From assembly GCF_001949145.1 (NCBI RefSeq), contig NW_019091374.1:1770670-1834669 (forward strand): a DNA stretch of 64,000 bases, written 5' to 3'. Numbering within the stretch: position 1 is the stretch's first letter; every line of letters begins with the position of its first letter. A program made the position numbers and the translations under genes. A model generated the notes under the pieces. It had not been told where the DNA came from. It saw nothing but the letters and a program-made list of their open reading frames with translations, and did not search any database. Below, piece by piece: positions 1-12,000 of the stretch. The DNA comes from Acanthaster planci (Eukaryota; Echinodermata; Asteroidea; Valvatida; Acanthasteridae).

Positions 1-862
1 ATTGCTATGCACATAAACGAGAACGAATCAGCATAGAAGAGAAAATTTAGTCCAGCAAAGTGTGCGATTGCAGGTTTTTCTTCTCTGCAAACCAGTGTAA
101 CAATAGGTTTTCTTCCTGGGATGACATCACAGTTTTGCTGTCAACATAAAAACCAAAGTGCAGTAAAATACCCTTTGAAATTGTGAAACAAAAGATGAAA
201 TCAAATTAACTGAGGGTTTGCATGAAAACAAATTGATTGCAGCTACCCTTTAAAAAGGTCTGGGCAAATATTTGTTTCGTAGACACATTTTTACAATTTT
301 ATACTCTTCTTCATTGCATGAAAATGATTTGATATCCATTTGGAACGAAGCATATTCAAAGTTGCACTTTTCAATGTTTCAAACATTTGAAATTGTATTT
401 TCTTTTCTGGACAACAGAGGGTGCTGTTGCTGTGATATCATTCCGGGAAGACACGATTCAGTTTTTCTGTGTAAATTGCAAACTCAAAATTAGGTCAATG
501 AGAACATCCCTGACAAGGAAAATACCAATTGTCACAAAAACCCCAAAGACACCAAAGTACTCATTAAAATTGCAAAAGCAATATTGAAAATAAGGTTTAG
601 TGAAACATAAAGGTGCATAATTTTTTTTTTTACAAAGTCAATATTAAACAACATTGCATTGCACAGTCCCTTTAAGTTTAGGAATGTTCCTGTGATGTCA
701 TATACACCTTCTGGCTTACTTTACCAACACTTATGTCTTCTTGGGCTTGCTGTTTCTGTCTAAATGGTCAATAAAATATCTTATTGGAGAGTGTGATTAA
801 ATTGTAACATTTCCAGATATTTGAAAGTGATAAATAACATTTACATGTATCTGTCCCATTAG
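1..862 (+). other. DLAT: Intron of DLAT, 5' edge of window
   Basis: No coding exon is visible before the splice acceptor at 861-862. The stretch is AT-rich. It should be intron, because the first visible DLAT exon starts in the middle of the second lipoyl domain. It holds a possible MITE at about 249-673 (listed separately). The small open frames here have no recognisable product. Confidence 0.6.
249..673. repeat. Possible MITE with TTAA-type ends
   Basis: The left end reads CTTTAAAAAGGTCTGGGCAA. The right end, reverse-complemented, reads CTTAAAGGGACTGTGCAA. These are imperfect inverted ends beside TTAA. The interior (GGACAACAGAGGGTGCTGTTGC, with GGAAGACACGATTCAG downstream) resembles the interior of the 25888-26478 element (GGACAAGTGAGGGCGCTTTTGC, GGAAGACATGGTTCAG), which suggests one family. 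The call is by eye and the ends are degenerate. Confidence 0.35.
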
Positions 863-3800
863 TTGCTGTGTATTATTGTTGAGAACGAATCTGACATTCC
901 CGCCTTCAAAGATTTTGAAGACAGTGGAGAGATCATCGGCTCAACTGCTGAAGAAGAGAAGGTGTGTCTTCTTAAAACAATGTAACCCCAAAGACTTTCA
1001 GATCTTATTAGACCTGTGGATGTATACGTAGCAAATCAGGGCAAATGTCGATTTGTTATACGGGAGCAGTAGGGTCAAACGTAAGTTAGATCGGTAACTG
1101 TGAAATAGAATTTTAACAGACCCAGGTTCCCATGCTTGGTTTTCATTCCAATTTAATAAATCCAAGCAGTGCTCAATCGTCAAATAGGGAAGGGATTGAG
1201 GACTGCTAGGTTATTTTCCATTTTTTTAAAATCTGAATCACAAACTCATTTATTCAGTAGCTTACCAATGCTTTCTTTGCGTTTTATTCTTTTCAGCCTG
1301 CGCCGCCTCCACCTCCCCCCAAACCTGCTCCAGCCACGCCTCCTCCCCCATCACCACCATCCCCTCCACCAGCTGCCAAACCCGTGCCACCACCCGTCCC
1401 ACCGATGCCGAGCCCGGCCCCCGGCCAGCGGGTCTTCGCCAGCCCGTTGGCTAAGAGGTTGGCAGCTGAGAGGGGAATAAACCTCATGGTAAATGACACC
1501 TGAGTGCTCTGTCCGAAAGTTGTGGCTGCGGCTTGCATTAACATGTACGCCTACGAAAGCCGCTGGCTAGTGGCAGGAGCCGCTTTCCAAAGACATGTGT
1601 TACTTCTAGCCGAAGCCAAATGTTTATAGATTTTGAAGGATTGAGGCAGCAGTCACACCTCCAAACAACACATCCAGGAAATAATGGTTGATTTTTTTAG
1701 AGGGTTGAGGCTGTATCCAGTTGTTTTCTTGGAGGCAAGTGAAAAATTGGAAAGGTCTGAAGATTCATCACAGGCAAAAGGGCCCAAGGGGGTTAGGGTT
1801 AAAGAAACGCAAAATAATTATCCAAATTCAGTTATTGGTTACAACATGGCAGATTTCTAGACCGCTATCACAATTTATCCAGCGTCAGGGTCGAAACTAT
1901 TGAAACTCCCCTGCCCTTCATTTCCACTCAGGATGTGACTGGGACTGGACCAGGAGGCCGCGTCAGGAGAACAGACATCGAGTCCTACACACCATCAGCT
2001 GTGGCTGCTCCCACACTAGCTGCTATGCCTGGGGCTGTGTACACAGACGTGCCCGTGGGCGAACTCAGACAGGTATGGAGTTTGAGTTCTCGCAAAAAAT
2101 ATGTCGGCCAAACTACATCTTTGTCGATCACGGTAATTCTCACGTGTTAGATGCATGTTAGGTCTTTCAGTAGCAAAAAGGAGGCAGACAGACAGAATCT
2201 TAGATGACATACAACGTCGTTTCCCTTTTTTCCTACTTATGTATAAGTTCAAGTAGTAATAGCAATAATTGTCAGTTCTTATATGTCGCATATTACGGAG
2301 TGTCTCGATGTGCTTATTATCGTTATCCCTGCATACTGGGCTCACATCATCTGAACTTTCCTGAAACCATCTCAGCTCCCTGGGGAGTATACTAGCCTGA
2401 TGCTGCCATTTTGGTGCAAACGGCTAAACATCACCGTGCCTCCCCTACCAGGTACCCATTTACTCCTGGGTGGAGAGAGGCACATAGTGGTAAAGTGACT
2501 TGCCCAAGATCACAGCATACTGCCACCAGCTGGATTCGAACCCCTGACCCTATGATCGGAAGCTACAAACACTAACCACTAGGCCACATGCCCCACGTAT
2601 CTGTAGTAGATATTGCCAGGCATTGCCGTCCCAAACTTCTTTATAGCAGGCCTGTGTTTGAACCTTTTAAGGAAAACACTTTTCTGTGGTCCGAGGTGTT
2701 TAATTAAAGTTGTCATTGTTCACAATTTTGGTGTTCTTTCCTCAGTTTATTGCCAACAGGGTGACCCAGTCCAAGCAGATGATACCCCACTATTTCTTGA
2801 CGGTAGAAATAAACATCGAAGAACTTCTCAGGTATGTGCAAAGTCTATAGTATCCTTCCCAACAATTTCAACTAAAGTGCTACAGTTGGGCTGCCCAACT
2901 ATATGGTCGGCAAATTTCTAGTAAAATATTCTTGACCTTTGCCAAGTTCATGCAGCTTACACCTGACATAATACATCCAAGATTGTCAACCTGGGATGAT
3001 TTTCATAAAACTCCTTGCTGCAAGCACAAGTTTTTGATATGAACCAAATGAAATTGGCACATACCATGGCTTACACGTATACTGGCACTCCGTTGTAGTT
3101 GGGCTGGCCCAGCTGAAGTACTAATCAAGGTACATTGGCACTCTGTGTTGTAGTTGGGCTGGCCCAGCTAAAGTACTACTCAAGGTACATTGGCACTCTG
3201 TGTTGTAGTTTGGTTGGCCCAACTGAAGTACTACTCGGGGTACATTTTGTTGGAAGACATATGGTTGGAAAATTGCAAAGATAAAGGGTTCAACTAAGAA
3301 ATTACCTTGAGCAGGATTCAAGCCTAAGAATTCAAAGTTGAAAGCTTACCGCATTTCCATATCTTCCAGGATCCAGCAGGCAACTTTTAAATAATTGGCC
3401 AAGTTTCAGCTAAACACACCTTTGTGGGGCCACTTACTTTTCTAAGGCTTTGGTAAACAAATTTTTTTGTCGCAAACTTCTCAGGATTATAGCCAGACTT
3501 TGTAAATATTAGAAATTTGGGGACTAAAAGGCAACTTACAGCTATCTGTTTCCATTTTTGGCCTGATGATTGAAACTTGAATACCCTTCTGAATTTCCTG
3601 TATTGAAGAAATCTGTGTTCACTGTTGGGAAAAAAAGAATTAAAAAATGACATATTTTTCCAGGACCATTTAGAATTTCTTTGGACTGTTTACAACTTCT
3701 AACCACGTCTCAATAATAACATATCACACTCCAAATTACAACCATTTTTGTGAATTTGCGTGTTTTGTTTGTTCTGCATATGTGTAATTTTGTAAATTTG

Positions 3801-6576
3801 TTCGTATATGTACTTACCGGGACCCCAATGGAAATAAGTCTGTGTAATTGGCTTTCTTGGGTTATCCCAGAACGAATCAACCGTATCTTGTTTTCTCTGT
3901 GTGCAATTGTTGCTTAGTTGATTGATTTCTGAATAAAATAATAATAATAATAATAATAAAATGAATCCAGGTTAAAGGATGATCTGAACCAGACCGTCGC
4001 AGCTGACGGCGTAGAGCTCACTGTGAACGACTTTGTGGTCAAGGCAACAGCTCTGGCTAGCCTGAAAGTCCCCGAGGCCAACTCGTCATGGATGGAAGAC
4101 AGAATCAGACAGTAAGTGTGCGCATGCGACTAAGTCTACTGCTTGTGTCTCATGCTGATTAAATATTCGACAGCTTTTTACCACTTCTGTCCTTAATGCC
4201 TGCAATCTGAAAACATATGATTGAAGTTTTATGCAGCGTTATCCAATTGTATGGACAATATCACACCTGATCATTCCGGCTGATCAGAACTGTTCTGATT
4301 TTTAAGTTTTTACACTGTTCTGGAAGGCAAAAGAGGGCACTATTTGCAGATAAAGAGGGCACTATTTGCAGATAAAGAGGGCACTATTTGCAGAAAAAGA
4401 GGGCACTATTTGCAGAAAAAGAGGGCACTATTTGCAGAAAAAGAGGGCACTATTTGCTACCTGGAAGTGGCAGTTGTAACACAACCAAATGTATACGAAT
4501 AGCTGCTCTCTTGTATGATTGCTTGTATTGCTCCATGCTCATGAAATAAACGTGCTGATTTCCGACTTTCCAATTTTGGCAGGTATGCTGTGTTACACAT
4601 GTTCTTTTATTTCATTTCCAGGTACCATCATGTGGATGTCAATGTCACTGTCCAAACAGACAATGGAATGATGACACCGGTCATCTTCAACGTCGACGGA
4701 AAGGTCGGTGATTGGCAAGAGAAATTAGTATCCAAACGAAGGCTTTGTACAGCAATTAAACATCAGTATGACTGGGAGAGAAATACCTAGAAGAAAGTGT
4801 CTAGCCCGTGTCTTGAGCATTCCTAGCATTGATGAGAGCCATTGGATGGTTGCCAAACCTTGCCTTGCCTCCAGCTTTAGCTTTGTGCTTCAGCTTGATA
4901 TGTTCAGTCTGTGCACATGATTTGAAATCGCCTATTAAATTTGTACCAATTTTCTGCTCAAGGATATAGATAGATTAAATATTATATCTAGTGGTCACAT
5001 AGTCTAATATCAATATAAATCCCAATCTAGATTGTTTTCATTTAGTATCGGGGCAGATTTTTTTTGAAAAACTATTCTTGAGGTTAGTGAAGCTGAACCC
5101 GGAGATAGAGCCACGATACAAGGTAGTCAGTCCACAAGAAAAAAAATTGGTTGTTTTCATTGAATCATGTTTGATGTTTGTGTTTGCCCACGTTTCTGTG
5201 TCACTTCACAGGGTATTGGTGCCATCAACAGAGAAGCGAGAGAGTTGGCATCACGAGCCGTGGAAGGAACATTGCAACCCCAGGAATATCAAGTAAGAAT
5301 CACATCCAGTATTCAATTATTGGCCTCTCTATCTGCGAAAAAAGGTGGTGCAAATTCTGACAAGTAACCCCAAGGACAAAGTTTGTATGAAATTCATAAC
5401 CATTTTGAGCTTGAGAAAAATTACAATCAGACTGACTTGTTTTTAGGCCTGCATTCCACTTCACAACCATCTTCGTATTAAAAGTTAACTTTTAATAACT
5501 ACTATTAACGCGTCTTACCCCAACCCTACTCTTAACACCCCTTACCCCAACCCTACTCTTAACACCCCTTACCCCAAGCCTACTCATAACACCCCTTACC
5601 CCATTCCTACTCTTAACACCCCTTACCCCAACCCCACNNNNNNNNNNNNNNNNNNNNNNNNNNNNNNNNNNNNNNNNNNNNNNNNNNNNNNNNNNNNNNN
5701 NNNNNNNNNNNNNNNNNNNNNNNNNNNNNNNNNNNNNNNNNNNNNNNNNNNNNNNNNNNNNNNNNNNNNNNNNNNNNNNNNNNNNNNNNNNNNNNNNNNN
5801 NNNNNNNNNNNNNNNNNNNNNNNNNNNNNNNNNNNNNNNNNNNNNNNNNNNNNNNNNNNNNNNNNNNNNNNNNNNNNNNNNNNNNNNNNNNNNNNNNNNN
5901 NNNNNNNNNNNNNNNNNNNNNNNNNNNNNNNNNNNNNNNNNNNNNNNNNNNNNNNNNNNNNNNNNNNNNNNNNNNNNNNNNNNNNNNNNNNNNNNNNNNN
6001 NNNAACCCTACTGTTTAACACCCCTTACCCCAACCCTACTCTTAACACCCCTTACCCCAACCCTACTGTTTAAAACCCCTTACCCCAACCCTACTAAGCA
6101 CTATATATATTTCTGATCCACTCCTCGTTAGGCTGGTACCATCACAGTATCCGATCTCAGCAGCTTTGGCATCAAGCATTTTGCCACCATTATCAACCCC
6201 ACCCAGTCCTGTGCAGTGGCAGTGGGCGCCCTGCAGAATGTCATGGTACCAGACGAGGACGCAGAAGAGGGGTAAGAAATGACCAAAGCATCTTGGGATA
6301 TGTTCAAGTTCTAGGAAGCTGCTCTAAGCATATGGTTGAAGGTTATGGCTGCTGCTGCTGGGAATAATGCGAAAGAAGAAGATTTGACGGTTTGCACTAA
6401 GACACCTCGAGCAAGCTCTCATCTCTTCCGTATGTTTGATCCACAGGTACAGAGCGACAACCACCATCAACGTCACCCTGAGCTGCGATCACAGGGTGGT
6501 GGATGGAGCAGTCGGGGCCCAGTGGCTGCAGAAATTCAAGACGTTTTTAGAAAAACCACACACGATGCTTCTCTGA
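863..6576 (+). CDS. DLAT: Dihydrolipoamide acetyltransferase (PDH complex E2), C-terminal 363 aa
   Basis: E2 subunit of the mitochondrial pyruvate dehydrogenase complex; it transfers acetyl groups from lipoyl-lysine to CoA. Coding exons: 863-961, 1297-1488, 1932-2072, 2746-2831, 3971-4111, 4622-4703, 5212-5292, 6132-6271, 6447-6576. All have GT/AG borders and keep frame (1092 nt, stop TGA). Seen in order: end of the second lipoyl domain ([17 protein letters not shown]), a Pro-rich hinge (visible residues about 34-75), the peripheral subunit-binding domain ([17 protein letters not shown] ... [16 protein letters not shown]), then the catalytic domain with [10 protein letters not shown] and the active-site motif DHRVVDG (His336, Asp340 of the visible part). 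The intact His/Asp pair favours DLAT over the inactive paralogue PDHX. The N-terminal transit peptide and first lipoyl domain lie upstream of the window. An assembly gap falls in the intron before 6132 and does not disturb the frame. Confidence 0.95.
2372..2596 (-). repeat. tRNA-derived SINE with a MIR-like core
   Basis: On the minus strand there is an A-box-like stretch (TGGCCTAGTGGTTAG, about 2572-2586) and a perfect B-box (GGTTCGAATCC, 2532-2542). These are followed by a core whose plus-strand text includes GTGACTTGCCCAAGATCACA, close to the core of mammalian MIR/CORE-SINEs. It lies in a DLAT intron. The left border is estimated. Confidence 0.75.
3079..3240. repeat. Tandem repeat, about three 55-bp units
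   Basis: Units start near 3079, 3131 and 3186. Each contains GGCACTC, then GTAGTTGGGCTGGCCCAG and AAGTACTA. The centre AGTTGGGC..GCCCAACT is palindromic. Related palindromes occur at 2884-2900 and 15067-15085. It is intronic in DLAT. Confidence 0.85.
3760..3960 (+). mobile_element. 3' tail of a CR1/L2-type LINE
   Basis: The stretch GGGACCCCAATGGAAATAAG followed by GGGTTATCCCAGAACG and ending in an (AAT)n run at 3936-3959 has the look of the 3' end of a CR1/L2-class non-LTR retrotransposon, which typically ends in a short simple repeat. No reverse transcriptase frame is present, so it is a 5'-truncated copy. It lies directly before the DLAT exon at 3971. Confidence 0.5.
4330..4458 (+). repeat. 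22-bp tandem repeat, six copies
   Basis: The unit AAAGAGGGCACTATTTGCAG plus two bases (AT or AA) begins at 4330, 4352, 4374, 4396, 4418 and 4440. Copies are nearly identical, so expansion is recent. It is intronic in DLAT. Confidence 0.95.
5513..6095 (+). repeat. 27-bp minisatellite enclosing an assembly gap
   Basis: The unit is CTTACCCCAACCCTACTC followed by TTAACACCC. Four to five copies precede and about three follow the run of N at 5638-6003. Variants include ACTGTTTAACACCCC. The 366 N are an assembly gap; its true length is unknown and probably consists of more units. The CCCTA-like text is not a telomere repeat. It lies in the DLAT intron between exons 5212-5292 and 6132-6271. Confidence 0.95.
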
Positions 6577-8371
6577 GATAGCGGTATATTAAAATATAAC
6601 AATTGGGATTTTAGACAGTATTTGAATAGAGTTTTCCATCAAGAATAAAAATATCATCATATCCTCCGGTGTGGAGTTGATTTATATGAAAAGAAGTGAG
6701 ATTTAAAAAGAAATCTCAGGCTTATTGACATGATGTCTGAGCTGGCGAGGGTGTTGTGCACCTTTCCCACAGTCGCCATGAGAGGGCGCTTGCCCTTTTT
6801 TTTACACCAGTGACATTTGGAGCCTGGGTGTGAAAAGGGCATTGCATCTGCTCAAGCAAATTTTGTTCAGCTGCCAAACTGGAAATATTGTTTAGCAAAT
6901 TTTGTGTCCCAAAAAGCTGAGAACCAGTCATGGCATCGTACATAGTATGGTATTTGGTTGGTAACCTGTTATTTTACCATAAGCAAGCATTTCCTGTGCT
7001 AAGCAGATTTTTCTGTTCCTGTTCCTCACTCCAAAATGTGACAATAAGTCTTAGATTGCAAAGATGGAATTGTGATTGTTTGTGAAATGCATGAAGTAAT
7101 AATTTGTGTTTACTGATTATAGGATACATTTTTGAAAGGAAATATTTATTACTTTGATGGACTACAGTGGAGGCTGTAATTTTTCTGGTTTTTCTGGTAA
7201 CAAGCTGCATTCAAACAGTACAAAATGTTGAATTTTTAAACAAATTTTGGCTTGACCCAACGTCTGACGTAGTGATTCTGTGATTGAGTAAAGCAATTTG
7301 TAATTTTGCACACTGCCGGATGCATTGTTTAAAAAACACTGAGTTTCATCAAGATTACTGTTTTTGAGTCAATTCCAAACTTGATTAAAAAATGAGGAAC
7401 GTAATAATTCATTACTTGAATCTTCACAAGAATATGTGGATTAAATCAGGGCTTTCTTGCCTGCTCAACTTCACTGTTAAAAAAACCCCCAAAATCTGAA
7501 GGAGTCTCCAGTCTTTCCCATTCTGAGGAGCCAACTTCTGAATAAAGTTATTTGTGCCAAAAGGTCAAGGGTCATTTCCTGAAGCCACCATTCTTTGACC
7601 CCCATTAAATTTTGGCTACAAGGGAAGTCAGGAAACCCAGTCAGTTTTGCAATGTGGACAATTTTGTTACTTTGTACCGTTTGAGGGCAACTTACATTTT
7701 CGGGGCTCATATGAAGGACATCACTCTAACAGAAGAGAACTGGACAAATCACATTACTTTGACATTTGTTGTGCATTTTATTATTTTTCCCTTTTTTTTT
7801 ACTGTTCATCGTAGGCATCTCCACAAGCTTATGCAAGATTTAATAATTTCATTTTTCCAATTTTTAACCTGATATTGGTTTGCACAATAGCTGTAGCAGA
7901 CAGTGATTGTACATTAAACAGTGTTTCAACAAATCCAAGAAACAAATATGTTCTATCAGTGTTTGTCCAGCTGTGTTTGTTATCGACCTTTCACTTCCGC
8001 AGTTCTGAGCGGAAGTTTTAGCCGTGGAACACTTCAGCTGTTAATATTATAGCCTACTAGTTTATCGATGGCAATCTGGACTCTGGAAACAATGATTTTG
8101 CTCAGCATTAATACCCTTTTTCCATTTAATGATGGATCTATATGGGTAAAATGAAGTCAATTTTTTTTTAAAATTATGCAGAGGGTATTGAGTTACAGTG
8201 GCAGTTGGTGAGTTAACTCTATGTGGCGCAATGTCGCAGCAGCATTGAACACAAACGGTTTTACACAAAACCGCTGAAAGCATGTTATTCTGTTCGAAGC
8301 TGTGAAATTTTGTAATTAAGGATTTTTTGGATTTATTGGATTTTTTTTTCATACTGCAGGATTTGAATAAA
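6577..8371 (+). other. DLAT: DLAT 3'UTR and convergent spacer
   Basis: The nearest poly(A) signal after the stop is AATAAA at 6644-6649, giving a 3'UTR of only about 90 nt. A second AATAAA at 8366-8371 would allow an isoform of about 1.8 kb. The open frames between 6.6 and 8.7 kb show no recognisable domain. A short hairpin (ACTTCCGC...GCGGAAGT) lies at about 7995-8015. Confidence 0.5.
6644..6649 (+). terminator. DLAT: Poly(A) signal, DLAT
   Basis: AATAAA 68 nt past the DLAT stop codon. Confidence 0.6.
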
Positions 8372-8827
8372 GGGCAAGTTTTATTTCAATTTGGGGCACT
8401 GTAATTTCATTTTTCTTCATGGGGAGAATCATTTCTAAATGCTTGAAGCCTTACATACTCTTAGAGATTGGTGCATAAATATTCAGTAAGAGAACAAGGG
8501 TGTCATTTTTTCACATCCATGTCACAGGTCAAGATTACATTTGGTAAAGGATCGATTTGTCATCATTTGGTGTGCATTCAGTGGGTTCAATTCATAGAAT
8601 CTAATTGTGCACATGACAGACATGCATGGTGTTCACATTTTCTGATATTTGTGAAATTGCTGCAACTTTCACTTTCTCTGATAGGTTTGTCTTGTTTAAA
8701 TTCAGCCAATTCTCAGCCAAGTATGAGTTTTGAGAGGTGGAATGGAAACTGAAAGATCTGAGAGGAGAAAGTAAAACAGTTTTCTCTCAGACAGAAATAG
8801 CTTTTGAACATGAATGCTTCTAAAAAA

Positions 8828-8833
8828 TTTATT
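8828..8833 (-). terminator. Poly(A) signal, Schlafen-like gene
   Basis: TTTATT on the plus strand, which is AATAAA on the minus strand, about 195 nt past the stop codon of the Schlafen-like gene. It faces the distal DLAT signal at 8366 across about 460 bp. Confidence 0.6.
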
Positions 8834-9027
8834 TGTTCATAAAAAGGTACTATTGCACATTGCATTTTCTACCAGATGTCACAGGACTATAAATTGTACT
8901 AAAATATATTCATCAACCAATGAAAGGACCCTTTAGAATATAGATTTCATAGTTTAGCCAATAGCAAGAGTTGTAGGAGAGTGAGGTAGACTTTGATTGG
9001 CTGTAACGTTCTCGGTATCCTGTGTGT

Positions 9028-12000
9028 TTACAGGATAATACAGACTCTTGAGTTGGAGCGTTTGGGGCTGTAATGGGGTTCCGTCTGTGCCAGGGGATCT
9101 TCATGACTTGGGCTACTTTTTGTGAGATTCGTTGCTGCCACAAACGCATCAGTGGAACTCTCTGAGATAAGCCCCTGCCGCTCGTGAGCTTGTTGGCTCT
9201 GCAGTCGCTCAATCTTGCCCAGTCTCGCCTCCAAGGTGTCCATCTGCAATCGCAAGGCATTCTCTCTCTCCTGGTGCTCCTGGCTAAATTTCTGGAGAAT
9301 TCAGAGAAAAAAATGAGATAATTGTACAGTCTCTGCAAAAACTATCCTGCCCCATGGATATAACAATGAAGACTCAAGAGTCCATCGATAAATACTGTGC
9401 ACACTGGTTTCAAGAAAAACGTTGCTGATTTGTACACAAACTTGCACTGATCAACTTCCAAGTACTGGCAACTACATGATTGGTTGAAATGCTACACTGT
9501 TATACAGACAGAGGGCTTAAAATGAAATGGAATAACACTAAAGGGCGATAATGGAATCCATGGAATTGCCAATACAAATAATGCCTTTGAGCATAGGTTT
9601 ACGACAGCAAATCTACTTGCAAAACCATATTTGGAGTGACTTCAAGAAATAGAGTTCATGTATGCGCTCTGGGTTGAAGTGCATCTTCACCGGCAAAGAC
9701 AAGACGGGCCAGTGGGAAGCTTTTCAACTGGTCTCAATGCATCTCGCGCACACACGGAACTGTTGTACATTCAAACAGAAATGGGTCATGCGTGCTCAGT
9801 CTGTCCCGTGTCAAGCGCAAGTAAACCAGTGCATGCATGCAGTGAGCTCCCATCAACGCACCACTGTTACTCTGACAAAATACGCCCCCTTCTATTCCCG
9901 CCCAGAGTGGATACAGCAGGGAGTGATGTTTGCCCTTTATAAATGTATTTTCTATGAAGCCAGCACAAATTTAGTATATAGAACGTGAACTGACGATAAA
10001 TCAGATATTCCCTTTTACCATGTGGCACCATTCTTGGATTTCCTTGGGCCGTAGAGGCCCCTGCACGCCCCCGTCCCGTCGGATAAACACCTCCCCCTCG
10101 GGCGTCTCATACAAAATGTTGGACCGCCCCGACCTAACGACAATCTCCACAACCTTGACGTCAGGATCTGCCTCTGTTGGCGGCATGTCAAAAGAAAGTT
10201 ATACATTGTGTGGTCCAAGGGCTGGTTCATACTTATTGCGTTTGTACCCACGCAGCGCGTAATGTGAATGCCGCATTTGACGTTCACACATTCGTCTTTT
10301 CTCAAGTCACGGCTGCGTGTGCATGTCCGACAAATGTTTAAAAATTTCAATTTGTCCGAATGCACATACATTTGGTGCATACGCACTATCCACTATTTCC
10401 AAAACTGCAAACTAGGGAGTGCATTTTCATGACGCATTGCGCTTTCCTTCAAGCACTGCAGACACCTCAAAATAGACCTTTGCGCTGCGTACACAGCGAG
10501 TACGCAGAGAGTATGAACCGGCCTTAAGTCTGAAACAACGTTGTGGAGGACATACAGACATTATGCATTGTGGGTAGTTTTGTCAGTGTACACGCATTCT
10601 GCATGCACTTGCATGTGCACACAGAAGTGTTGACTTGTATTACTGTCAAATGAGGACTTGTGGAGATTACACCAAATTACGCCTCAAACAAATTTGACCA
10701 TAGTGCTGGGGATATAACTGTGAATCAAAATGGTGGCAATAAACCCAATACTAAATGTCTGAGAAATTGCTGTGTAAAAGTCATGTCATGGCTCCTTTAA
10801 GAAAACGTTTGGACCGTCTGGTATTAGAGAGGTGCGCAAAATTTAACAAGGGGTAACTTGAGGTGTTCCCACCACGTATTCAACAAAATCTTGTTTAACC
10901 TTGCAAAAACTTGAGTAAACTCTTATTCAATTTTGCATTTTCCTCGACCAGAATCATCTCTTAAAAAACAAGTTTCCTCATTAGCATTGTCAGGATAGTT
11001 CAAGTCCAGGAGAGGATCTTGAAGCAATTTGGCGATTTTCATCCCTTTTCTCTTCTTTTATCATTTCACTTTTTTTTCCTTTCGCAATGCCCATGGGTGC
11101 CCTTTATTTCAACCTTGAAAAGATTCTGCATTTTAAGACCTCCCCATGCCAAGACTCTGATCTCGTTCACCTGTGCTGTGTGGATCCTTTACAGGAATGA
11201 AGTCCAGACGATACATCTGGGGTAGAACCGGTGGATCAAAATGACCAATTAGCTGGTCAATCATGAGCCGGACTTGGTCCTCTGTTTGGTGATCGCAGAA
11301 GACGCCTTGGACAAATCCTTTTGAAAGTAGAAAACATTCTGAAAAGATCACGATATGATCTAAAAGATGCACATACCAGCAGGTCCTTACGGGAAAAGAG
11401 TTTTGTTCTTTTTGTTTGGCCAACGATTTTAAAATCATTTAAAATTTCTTTTTTAGATCCACATCACTACCTGCCCTGGCTTTCATGCCTGCCCTGATGT
11501 TTTACATGTCATAACTTTTATGTGTGTTATGTTTTTGTCAAAAAAGTATTTTCAAGACAAATTTCTCACCAACTCATTGAACTCAACAGGTAGAGTTTGG
11601 GTGGACTTCAAAACATTCTATGTAAATAGCTAAAACAAATCTGACGTGTGATGCACGTCCATACACAGTGTAGCTGTTGTGGCTTCTGACTTGTAATGAT
11701 GTCTCCTGTCTTTGCATCATGAATTGTGCGACATACTGTTGTAAACAGTAACTTTCATGCATGTTGCAACCTTGTATTCCAGACCTCCATTCACCTTAGA
11801 TGTGAAAAAGTCAAATTTATAAAATACCAAAAATATAAATTCCCATCCCAACTATTTTTGTTTGAGTCTAAGGCCCTTTTCCAATACCCCAATTCGGCTC
11901 CGTCTCGCGTTAAGCGTTTCAGCTGTTGTTTTTATTACCTGACTTTGAAGTTGTAAGCGCAACAGTAAGTCTGATAGTGCCACAAACATCAAGTAAGATG

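Noticed and set aside
2532-2586. tRNA gene from A- and B-box
   Set aside because: No acceptor or anticodon stem pairs and a SINE body follows; a tRNA-derived repeat is the better call.
4330-4458. CRISPR-like array
   Set aside because: Units are contiguous with no spacers and the genome is eukaryotic.
5513-5637. Telomere-like repeat
   Set aside because: CCCTA occurs only within a longer 27-bp unit; no TTAGGG/CCCTAA array.
5623-6021. 132-codon minus-strand open frame
   Set aside because: Almost entirely Ns of the assembly gap; not a gene.
863-6576. PDHX (E3-binding protein) instead of DLAT
   Set aside because: The catalytic DHRVVDG motif is intact and the sequence around [10 protein letters not shown] follows DLAT; PDHX lacks the active-site His.
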